Below are positions 54,258 to 60,882 of a stretch of DNA of 60,882 bases, one piece after another. Source of the stretch: Clostridiales bacterium (GTDB lineage Bacteria > Bacillota > Clostridia > Peptostreptococcales > Anaerovoracaceae). Both the position numbers and the translations under genes were made by a program. The stretch spans positions 1-60,882 of the forward strand of contig JALENW010000020.1 of the NCBI GenBank assembly GCA_022766365.1. The letters run 5' to 3'. The notes under the pieces were generated by a model that saw only the letters and a list, made by a program, of their open reading frames with translations, was not told where the DNA came from and did not search any database. Each line of letters opens with the position of its first letter. Within the stretch, counting starts at the first letter, position 1.

Positions 54258-56546
54258 ATGCCTATTAAAGTTCCTAATAACCTTCCGGCAGTGGAAACCC
54301 TGACAAAAGAGAACATTTTCGTAATGACTGACACCAGGGCCATGACACAGGATATCAGGCCTCTAAAGATACTGATACTCAATCTTATGCCAACTAAAAT
54401 CGATACGGAGACACAGCTTACTCGACTTCTTGGTAATACACCTCTCCAGGTAGAGCTTGAACTTTTGCAGACAGCAAGCCACAAGGCCAAAAACATTTCC
54501 GAAGAGCATATGATTGCTTTTTACAAAACTTTTTCTCAGGTCAGATCTAACTTCTACGATGGAATGATAATTACAGGTGCGCCTATAGAGCATCTTGATT
54601 TCAAAGAAGTCGAATACTGGGACGAGCTATGTGAAATTATGGAATGGTCCAAGAGTCATGTGCACAGCACATTCCACATATGTTGGGGTGCCCAGGCCGG
54701 ACTCTATTACCACTACGGAATTAGCAAATACCCCCTAAGAGAAAAACTCTCAGGGGTATTTCCTCATGTGGTGGAGAAGAAGAACAGCATGTTATTCAGA
54801 GGCTTTGATGATATCTTCATGGCACCTCACTCCCGAAACACCGAAGTGAGAAGGGAGGAAGTGGAAGCAGAACCGGAGCTTGAGATTTTATCTTCATCTG
54901 AAGAAGCAGGACTATATGCCATAAAGTCAAAAAATGACAGACAGTTTTTTATAATGGGGCATTCCGAGTACGACCGGGATACTTTACTCAAGGAATATGA
55001 AAGGGATGTGAAGGATGGGATTTCTCCTGAAGTGCCTGAAAACTATTTCCCTGAAAATGATGACAGCAAAACACCGTTGGTGACATGGAGATCCAGCGCC
55101 AACCTCTTGTACAGCAACTGGCTAAACTATTTTGTGTATCAGTCAACACCTTATGTAATTGACCAGATTACTACTGATGAAGGACTGAGTAAGCTTCAGT
55201 CATTCGGAGACACTGTGACGTGTAAATTCGGGGGTTCGTCTTTGGCCAGTGCAAATGGGTTTAAGCGGGTTCGCAATATTATTAAAAGTGATGTCAGAAG
55301 GAAGTTTGTCGTAGTATCTGCACCGGGGAAAAGGTTTCGAGGGGATAACAAAGTAACGGATCTTCTTGTTGCTATGACTGACGACACCGCTACAAGGGAG
55401 GAAAGGCTGGAACTGATTTCGGAGATTGAATACAGACTTAATTCCATAGTTTCTGACCTTAAAATTCCGGATATACTGAAGGAGGATTTCGCAGAAATTC
55501 GAAGTGCAATTCCTAAAGACGGCCAAGGTATCAATGAGGTGGAATACATTCTGAGCAGGGGAGAATATCTTACAGGTAAGATAATGGCGGAATTTTTAAA
55601 CTATGATTTCATTTCTCCTGAGAAATTTATCAGGTTTGACGGAAACGGTGTGCTTATGGGTGATGAGACTTTAAAGCTGCTGTCCGAAGAACTTAAACGC
55701 CACGAAAATGCTGTTATTCCGGGATTCTTCGGTGGAGACTACAGCAACAAAATACATGTGTTTTCGAGGGGCGGCTCCGATGTTACAGGTTCTCTGGTGG
55801 CGGCTGCATCAAAATCGGATCTGTATGAGAATTGGACTGATGTTTCCGGTCTTCTGATGGCAGATCCCGGCATTGTCAAAGATGCTGTAACTGTCCCGGT
55901 TATAACATACAAAGAGCTTAGAGAACTGGCCTATATGGGAGCTAAAGTAATGCACAGAGATGCTATAAAGCCGGTCAAACAGTTTTCAATTCCCATCAAC
56001 ATAAAGAGTACAGAAAGACCTGAGGATCCGGGTACACTAATTGTGGAAAATGCCGATTATTATCGCAGTGGGGATTTAATTTCGGGAATTACCGGTAAAA
56101 CTGATCTCATGAGTATCCTAATAGAAAAAGAAAATTTAAATGAAGATCCTCACCTGAGAGGTGAAGTTATTCACAGGTTAAAAAGACAGGGGATAAATGT
56201 GGAGCATACCTTGGCGGAAATAGATTCCCTTACAGTAATAGTGGATAAAGGTGAGTTGACCGGTGTGCCCGATGTCAAGAACTTTGTAAGAAGCACCTTG
56301 GAAAGTTATCTCTCTGATTTCAAAGTATCCGTGGATGCGGATCTTGCCATCATCGCAGTGGTAGGAAGAAATTTAGGTACGACTCCCGACGTTGCGGTAC
56401 GTGTGCTCAATTCTCTTTCTATGAAGCGAATCAACGTGAAGCTCATCGACCACGGCCCAAGGAGATACAATATGCTCGTGGGTGTGCCGGAGGAGAAGTA
56501 TGAGGAATCGGTAGAGTCTATTTACAACAATTTTGTCGGTCATTGA
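54258..56546 (+). CDS. Fusion of homoserine O-acetyltransferase (MetA) and aspartokinase
   Basis: This 762-residue single frame joins two complete enzymes. Residues 1-303 are MetA: E111 in TGAPIE, catalytic C142 in [11 protein letters not shown]235 and E237 in MGHSEYD, all at E. coli MetA numbering. Glu at 111 marks acetyl-CoA specificity, in agreement with the upstream metY. Residues about 319-762 are aspartokinase: [61 protein letters not shown] and [12 protein letters not shown]. Two ACT-like domains (about 620-762) should allow feedback by lysine or threonine. The linker is only about 15 residues. Aspartokinase is step one from aspartate and MetA is the methionine branch step from homoserine; the two steps in between are not encoded here. 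I know of ThrA/MetL-type kinase-dehydrogenase fusions but not of this pairing. Confidence 0.95.
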   Translation: MPIKVPNNLPAVETLTKENIFVMTDTRAMTQDIRPLKILILNLMPTKIDTETQLTRLLGNTPLQVELELLQTASHKAKNISEEHMIAFYKTFSQVRSNFYDGMIITGAPIEHLDFKEVEYWDELCEIMEWSKSHVHSTFHICWGAQAGLYYHYGISKYPLREKLSGVFPHVVEKKNSMLFRGFDDIFMAPHSRNTEVRREEVEAEPELEILSSSEEAGLYAIKSKNDRQFFIMGHSEYDRDTLLKEYERDVKDGISPEVPENYFPENDDSKTPLVTWRSSANLLYSNWLNYFVYQSTPYVIDQITTDEGLSKLQSFGDTVTCKFGGSSLASANGFKRVRNIIKSDVRRKFVVVSAPGKRFRGDNKVTDLLVAMTDDTATREERLELISEIEYRLNSIVSDLKIPDILKEDFAEIRSAIPKDGQGINEVEYILSRGEYLTGKIMAEFLNYDFISPEKFIRFDGNGVLMGDETLKLLSEELKRHENAVIPGFFGGDYSNKIHVFSRGGSDVTGSLVAAASKSDLYENWTDVSGLLMADPGIVKDAVTVPVITYKELRELAYMGAKVMHRDAIKPVKQFSIPINIKSTERPEDPGTLIVENADYYRSGDLISGITGKTDLMSILIEKENLNEDPHLRGEVIHRLKRQGINVEHTLAEIDSLTVIVDKGELTGVPDVKNFVRSTLESYLSDFKVSVDADLAIIAVVGRNLGTTPDVAVRVLNSLSMKRINVKLIDHGPRRYNMLVGVPEEKYEESVESIYNNFVGH

Positions 56547-56573
56547 TTTTTGAATAGATGTTCAACGTAAGTA

Positions 56574-56603
56574 ATACCTTGTGAATGTAAGTTCACAAGG
56601 TAT
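56574..56603 (+). terminator. Perfect 12-bp hairpin after metA-lysC
   Basis: ATACCTTGTGAA and TTCACAAGGTAT pair perfectly over TGTAAG. A T run is lacking, so it may stabilise the 3' end or act as a weak terminator. Confidence 0.55.
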
Positions 56604-56617
56604 CGCTATATATAATT

Positions 56618-56653
56618 AAAACCTCACTTAATTTAATTAAATGAGGTCGTTTA
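56618..56653 (-). terminator. Hairpin, likely folT terminator
   Basis: ACCTCA and TGAGGT arms enclose an AT palindrome; on the minus strand the stem is followed by TTTAATT. It lies about 107 bases after the folT stop. Confidence 0.5.
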
Positions 56654-56759
56654 AAAAAATATTATTGCCATTCTAGCAAAAATATATCGGCTATAGTTGT
56701 ATATTCAGATACAGCGGCAACTTGATAGAATATTCAGCGTTGAATTAATAATATGTTTA

Positions 56760-57284
56760 TCAGCGTTCTGCGTTCCGGACACGCAGAGCCGGTATATTCC
56801 TAACCACCCCGTGATAGACAATAGGAATAAGTAGGACCTGAAGTGTGTAAGTGATGATACACTTCACTATTCTTGCCGGTAAAATTGCCATATATGCTCT
56901 TCCCTGCAGTATGGAGAGCCATAAAGTATCAAGACCAAAATTTATGAAGAATGCAATGATGGCACAGGCGATGAGAACTCGTGGAAGACTGACATTTCTG
57001 TTTCTAAAGAAAATACCGAAGACTATTCCTGTCAGAAAAGCTGAGAGGGTAAATCCAAAGAAAAAGCTTCCGCTGGGCCATAGCATCATTCCCAGCACAT
57101 CTCCAATGGCGTAAGCCACACCTGCCCAGATGGGGCCATATAGGATTGCAAGCATGGCAACAGGAAGGAATCCGAATCCTAATCTCACAATCGGAGTTTG
57201 TATGGACAAAAATCTCGTAAGAATCACCTCGATGGCGATGAAGACAGCGATGGTGACTAATTGTTTGGTAGTAGGTTTGCGCAT
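56760..57284 (-). CDS. folT: Folate-specific ECF transporter substrate-binding component (FolT-like)
   Basis: The 174-residue protein has six hydrophobic segments of the ECF S-component type: KQLVTIAVFIAIEVILTRF, LGFGFLPVAMLAILYGPIWAGVAYAIGDVLG, FFFGFTLSAFLTGIVFGIF. S components bind the vitamin and associate with a shared EcfT/EcfA module, which is not in this window. Folate is assigned because a THF riboswitch lies upstream. The start at 57284 follows AAAGGAG; the frame opens 10 codons earlier (57314) but that part lies in the leader hairpin. Confidence 0.88.
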   Translation of the reverse strand: MRKPTTKQLVTIAVFIAIEVILTRFLSIQTPIVRLGFGFLPVAMLAILYGPIWAGVAYAIGDVLGMMLWPSGSFFFGFTLSAFLTGIVFGIFFRNRNVSLPRVLIACAIIAFFINFGLDTLWLSILQGRAYMAILPARIVKCIITYTLQVLLIPIVYHGVVRNIPALRVRNAER

Positions 57285-57401
57285 AAAAATATCTCCTTTC
57301 AAGTGTGTATTCACAAACTACACCCTGATTAGAGATAATAGACTTCTCTGTATTTATGTGGTGTAGTAGTGGACGCAATATTGTATCGCAACCTCCTGTC
57401 T

Positions 57402-57513
57402 CACAGCATATCGGCAATAATATGATCCTGATAGTCATTTGAGATACAAGCGGTCTTCGTTTATGGGCAACATCCCATCCCATAACACTTCACGCACAAT
57501 ATTTACTCTACTG
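57402..57513 (-). promoter_or_regulatory. Tetrahydrofolate (THF) riboswitch upstream of folT
   Basis: The minus-strand RNA shows the THF-I core: GCGTGAAGTGT, a stem TTATGGG/CCCATAA closed by the loop ATGGGATGTTG, then AACGAAG, and a 3' segment ATTATTGCCGATATGCTGT pairing with the 5' ACAGTA/AATAT. This matches the class consensus (GCGUuaaGUGU, GGGAUGU, AACGAA). A promoter TTGCTT-N17-TATACT (57542-57547, 57519-57524) lies just upstream. Downstream, a hairpin CTACACC/GGGTGTAG (57305-57365) could couple ligand binding to folT expression. Confidence 0.82.
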
Positions 57514-57977
57514 TCTAGAGTATAACATCACCATAGCTGATAAGCAAGGAAATGAGGGAAATTGTTAATGTAAAGTCCGGAACTTTCAAATATGTATGTT
57601 TCTGATAAATAATTTACAAAACAGTTTCAAAAACGAAAATCAGAAAGCCTGCTATAAAATTATGCATCTGAAATTTATGTTAAGTTTATCTGATTGTGAT
57701 TGTCAAGAATTTAGAATCCATATAGCTTAATATGTATATAGATGAATAAACAAAACTCGAATAATAATTATGACTTTTGATTCGTGAGGTGCATCGATAA
57801 ACGAAAACCCATGAAAGTTCGAAAATTACTTAAAAATAGGAGATCGTTCCGGCCCCAAGGAATGAAGACAGTGATTTGTGGAATGTATTTTGTTGTAAAC
57901 ACTTTTAAATTTTTAAAATTATGGTAGAATATGTATACGTTATTTACATTTGGTAATTAAAGCGAAAGGAGATTTTT
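57514..57977. other. Intergenic region between folT and the DUF819 gene
   Basis: It holds the folT promoter on the minus strand and AT-rich sequence without an ORF. A TAGAAT at 57925-57930 with weak TTTTAA upstream may start the DUF819 gene transcript. I see nothing else. Confidence 0.5.
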
Positions 57978-59210
57978 ATGTGGGGGAGGATTTTAGATTT
58001 TGATAATCCGCTTATAGGTGCGGATAACACGTGGGTGCTCATGGCGATAACGTTCGGCTGGGTTGCATTCTCAATTTATGCGGAACAGAAATGGAAGATT
58101 GCTGCTAAGATGTCAGGAGCAATCGTAGCACTGATAGGAGCTCTTGTACTGACAAATTTAGCAATTATACCGACCAGTGCACCTTTTTTTGACGACATTG
58201 TGTGGGGTTATGTGGTGCCTATGGCTATACCGCTACTACTTTTACAATGTGATCTAAAGAAGATCGGTAAGGAATCAGGAAGGCTATTGATAATTTTTTT
58301 GATAGGATCGGTGGGAACTGTAGCAGGAGCCATCCTTGGTACTGTTTTGCTCGGAAAACATATACCCCACATTCCGGGAATCGCCGGTATGATGACAGGA
58401 TCATATATTGGTGGAGGTGTGAACTTTGCTGCACTGGCAGGAGCCTTTAACATACCGGGAGAACTTGTCTCTGCAACCACAGTTGCCGACAACCTGCTAA
58501 TGGCACTCTACTTTTTCGTCCTTGTGATGATACCGGGGATTGCGTTTTTCAGGAAGCATTACAAACATCCCCATTTGGATGCAGTGGAGTCCCATCAGGT
58601 CAGCGACGAACAAAAGACTTTAGCCGCATCTTACTGGGGCAAGAAGGAGATTTCCCTTAAGGATATAGCCATAAATATGGCAATAAGTGGAATAATCGTT
58701 GCTGTTTCAAAGATCATTGCGGATTTTCTTGCTAAGACTATTCCAACCGGCAATGCTTTTTTTCAAATGCTCAACGGAATGCTTGGCAACCAGTATCTGG
58801 TAATTACAACTATAGCAATGCTGTTGGCAACCTTTGGATCAAAGCATATAGCCAAACTTGACGGTTCTCAGGAGATAGGTACGTGGCTTATCTATCTGTT
58901 CTTCTTTGTAATAGGTGTTCCTGCTTCTATTATGCAGGTTGTAATCAATGCGCCTATAATTCTTGTATTCTGTATGATTATGGTCATTGTTAACATGCTG
59001 ATTTGTTTTGTGTTTGGTAAGCTTCTCAAGTTCAATCTCGAAGATATAATACTAGCTTCAAATGCTAATATAGGAGGACCTACAACTGCAGCGGCAATGG
59101 CTATTTCAAAGGGATGGGTAGAATTGGTAGGGCCGATAATGCTCGTCGGGACATTAGGCTACGTTATCGGAACATATATGGGACTCTTTGTCGGAAATCT
59201 TCTCAGTTAA
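57978..59210 (+). CDS. DUF819 family membrane protein (YjcL-like)
   Basis: The 410-residue integral membrane protein has about 10-12 hydrophobic segments and resembles DUF819/YjcL: IIPTSAPFFDDIVWGYVVPMAIPLLLLQCDL near the N-terminus, GMMTGSYIGGGVNFAAL, and LASNANIGGPTTAAAMAISKGW near the C-terminus. It may be a transporter of the carbohydrate or amino-acid type; function unknown. It has a strong SD (GCGAAAGGAG) and no neighbouring partner; the M19 dipeptidase downstream could make its substrate (speculation). Confidence 0.8.
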   Translation: MWGRILDFDNPLIGADNTWVLMAITFGWVAFSIYAEQKWKIAAKMSGAIVALIGALVLTNLAIIPTSAPFFDDIVWGYVVPMAIPLLLLQCDLKKIGKESGRLLIIFLIGSVGTVAGAILGTVLLGKHIPHIPGIAGMMTGSYIGGGVNFAALAGAFNIPGELVSATTVADNLLMALYFFVLVMIPGIAFFRKHYKHPHLDAVESHQVSDEQKTLAASYWGKKEISLKDIAINMAISGIIVAVSKIIADFLAKTIPTGNAFFQMLNGMLGNQYLVITTIAMLLATFGSKHIAKLDGSQEIGTWLIYLFFFVIGVPASIMQVVINAPIILVFCMIMVIVNMLICFVFGKLLKFNLEDIILASNANIGGPTTAAAMAISKGWVELVGPIMLVGTLGYVIGTYMGLFVGNLLS

Positions 59211-59294
59211 CCCATCGTGGTCTGAAACGAAGGAAGTGAAGAAAATACTGAAGCGAAACATTAACTTAAAACGAAAGAAACTTTACCGGGCACA

Positions 59295-59374
59295 GATGTT
59301 TTGCATATAATACGGAAATTTTTCGAGTAATACGGACATTTTGCAAATAATACAGATATTTTGCATATAATAAA
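59295..59374 (+). repeat. Four tandem 20-bp repeats
   Basis: Units start at 59295, 59315, 59335 and 59355 with the consensus GA-n-ATTTTGCAtATAATACg; the second unit is the most diverged (CGAGTAAT). Each carries a TATAAT- or TAATAC-like core. The array lies 76 bases before the dipeptidase start, in an otherwise plain AT-rich spacer. Confidence 0.85.
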
Positions 59375-59450
59375 CAGGTAATGCAGATGTATGATAATTA
59401 AGGCATTGGAGTTGAATTAAATACAACAAAACTTATAAAGGAGAGAAGCT

Positions 59451-60422
59451 ATGATTTTTGACGGACATTCGGACATTTTTGCTGATGTTACGATTAAAAG
59501 ACTAGAAGGTGAGACAGATGTTCTGCGAAACCATCATCTTAAGAGACTGAAAAAGGGAGGTGTTGAAGGAAGTATTTTCGTCATTTGGATTGATCCTCCA
59601 TATGATAAGCAGCCGGTTCCAAGGAGCAAGGAGATAATGAAAGCCATCAGGGACGAGATGGCTGAGACTGAAGATTTTGTCATCGTTCACAATACGGCAG
59701 AGATGGAAAAGGCGAAGGCAGAAGGAAAATTCTACATTTATATAGGGCTTGAAGGAGTTTCGTATATAGGCAGTGATGTGGATAAAATCGATGAACTTTA
59801 CGATTTTGGTGCTCGACATTGCATGCTCACATGGAATGAGACAAATGACTTGGCAACAGGTGCTCAAGGGGATCCTGACCGGGGACTGACAGAGGCCGGA
59901 GTGAAGGCTGTTAAGAAAATTCAGCAGCTTGGAATGCTTATGGATGTGTCGCACCTCAACGACAAATCGTTTTGGGATGTTATGAGGGTAGCTACGGGTC
60001 CGGTTATCGCTTCCCATTCTAACGCCCGTGCTCTCAGTAATGCCGCAAGAAATCTCACTGATGACATGTTAATGGAAATTAAAAAAACCGGTGGTCTTGT
60101 GGGTATGAACTCGTTCAACTTGTTTGTTAGTCAGGAGATAGAAAACCAAAGGATTGAACGGCTGGTTGATCATATAGTTTACATAAGCGACAAAATAGGT
60201 GTGGAGCATGTGGGCTTCGGCTTCGACTTCTTTGAGTTCCTGAACCCGGCCGGTATGTCATCATACAGCGATCAGGACACCTCGTATACAAGGGGGCTGG
60301 AAGATGCTACTAAGGTTCCGGAGCTTTTAAGACTTATGGAAAAAGCCGGATTCAATAAAGAGGAGATGGAAGCTATAAAGTATAAGAACTGGCACAATCT
60401 TATTAAAAAAGTTGTGGGATGA
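59451..60422 (+). CDS. Membrane dipeptidase family (M19, renal dipeptidase-like)
   Basis: The 323-residue metallo-dipeptidase has the HxD zinc motif DGHSDI (H6, D8), the bridging Glu in IGLEGVSYIG, DVSHLND, the second zinc-site ASHSNARAL and GFGFDFFEFL. The family cleaves dipeptides, including some with D-residues. No signal peptide is seen, so a cytoplasmic role is likely, as for many Clostridia members. The SD AAAGGAG precedes the ATG. It is preceded by the tandem repeat array and followed by the rRNA promoter region. Confidence 0.93.
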   Translation: MIFDGHSDIFADVTIKRLEGETDVLRNHHLKRLKKGGVEGSIFVIWIDPPYDKQPVPRSKEIMKAIRDEMAETEDFVIVHNTAEMEKAKAEGKFYIYIGLEGVSYIGSDVDKIDELYDFGARHCMLTWNETNDLATGAQGDPDRGLTEAGVKAVKKIQQLGMLMDVSHLNDKSFWDVMRVATGPVIASHSNARALSNAARNLTDDMLMEIKKTGGLVGMNSFNLFVSQEIENQRIERLVDHIVYISDKIGVEHVGFGFDFFEFLNPAGMSSYSDQDTSYTRGLEDATKVPELLRLMEKAGFNKEEMEAIKYKNWHNLIKKVVG

Positions 60423-60580
60423 TTTTCGCTTCGACCGGAGATTGGAGTCTAAGTTCAAACATATTATGTTATGTGCCACTGATTCACGGATAAGTCATGT
60501 GTAAAAGTATTTGTACATATGTATTAAATGCACCCTGATGCGGCCTGAAAAAAATTTATCGGAAAAAGAGAAAAAAACAG

Positions 60581-60610
60581 TTGACATAAGGTAGTAAGGA
60601 GTGGTAATAT
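60581..60610 (+). promoter_or_regulatory. rRNA operon promoter P1
   Basis: TTGACA (60581-60586), 18-base spacer, TAATAT (60605-60610). Confidence 0.7.
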
Positions 60611-60724
60611 ATTCAAGCTGTCGCAAAACGGCGGAAGTCAACCGAAAGAGAAACGAGTAGGAAGACAGAAGCAAAAGAGCGTGAGTCAATGCAAAAATAA
60701 AATAAAAAAACGTAAAAAAAGGTA

Positions 60725-60753
60725 TTGACATAAAACGCGAACGATGGTAGAAT
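60725..60753 (+). promoter_or_regulatory. rRNA operon promoter P2
   Basis: TTGACA (60725-60730), 17-base spacer, TAGAAT (60748-60753). Tandem consensus promoters about 140 bases apart are typical of rRNA operons. Confidence 0.8.
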
Positions 60754-60882
60754 ATATATCGCTGACCACGAAAGTGGAGAGCGAAAAGGCACGAGAAAAA
60801 GTGCCAAGAACCTTGAAAACTTCATAGTGTAAGAAAACTTAGTCAAAGAGAAGTGAAATTCTCAAAACCAAGTACAATCTGA
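60754..60882 (+). other. rRNA operon leader, cut off by the window end
   Basis: Small hairpins CCAC-GAAA-GTGG (60767-60778) and GGCAC/GTGCC (60789-60806) are followed by AACCTTGAAAACTTCATAG-type sequence, common just before 16S rRNA in Firmicutes. The 16S gene itself is not reached. Confidence 0.65.

Noticed and set aside
59295-59374. CRISPR array
   Set aside because: Units are directly adjacent without spacers and no cas genes are present.

Overview
The window reads as one chromosomal segment of an anaerobic, low-to-moderate GC Bacillota bacterium of the class Clostridia. The evidence is the type of genes (PolC-type replicase, PurR, SpoVG, HslUV, a folate ECF component under a THF riboswitch, YSIRK-type wall-anchored adhesin), strong GGAGG-type ribosome sites with several TTG/GTG starts, and conserved gene order: pyrH-frr-uppS-cdsA-dxr-rseP-ispG-polC, and glmU(part)-prs-pth-mfd-yabM-mazG-hup-rqcP. 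A host-associated relative of the Mogibacterium/Eubacterium group is my guess; nothing here proves the genus. The left end holds only the 3' part of an initiator tRNA and the right end stops inside an rRNA operon leader, so the window looks like a contig bounded by rRNA/tRNA repeats.

Layout. 0-1.4 kb: tRNA remnant and two Rrf2-type regulators, the second broken by a frameshift. 1.5-10.7 kb: yraN, a ComM-type ATPase, dprA, topA, hslV, hslU, hflX and a YigZ-type gene (DNA uptake and processing, topology, proteolysis, ribosome rescue). 10.9-22 kb: a YitT protein, then the pyrH to polC run covering UMP kinase, ribosome recycling, undecaprenyl and phospholipid precursors, the MEP isoprenoid pathway, site-2 protease and replicase. 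22-33 kb: accessory genes: small P-loop ATPase, NUDIX hydrolase, BMP-type lipoprotein, thioredoxin reductase, ABC exporter, PrdX-type deacylase, LysE exporter, pyruvate kinase and a YeiH exporter. 33-39 kb: a 1.8 kb gene-poor region with a promoter, large palindromes and a decayed gene, leading to a 1236-residue YSIRK/LPXTG-like adhesin. 39-52.7 kb: spoVG and purR (minus strand), then murC, a stand-alone GlmU acetyltransferase domain, prs, pth, mfd, an SAH/MTA deaminase-like amidohydrolase, a flippase, mazG, HU and rqcP. 52.9-56.5 kb: metY followed by a MetA-LysC fusion. 56.7-60.9 kb: folT with THF riboswitch, a DUF819 membrane protein, a 20-bp tandem repeat, an M19 dipeptidase and tandem rRNA promoters.

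The most notable observations are: (1) a single 762-residue protein fusing homoserine O-acetyltransferase (MetA) to aspartokinase, directly after O-acetylhomoserine sulfhydrylase, so the entry step and the methionine branch step are physically linked; (2) a PolC whose PHP domain is not interrupted by the usual proofreading exonuclease; (3) a GlmU reduced to its acetyltransferase half at the normal glmU position, with all catalytic residues at a constant offset of 228 from E. coli GlmU; (4) a promoter with paired palindromic elements and a 1.1 kb apparent leader before the adhesin gene. All functional calls rest on reading motifs and families by eye; no database search was run.
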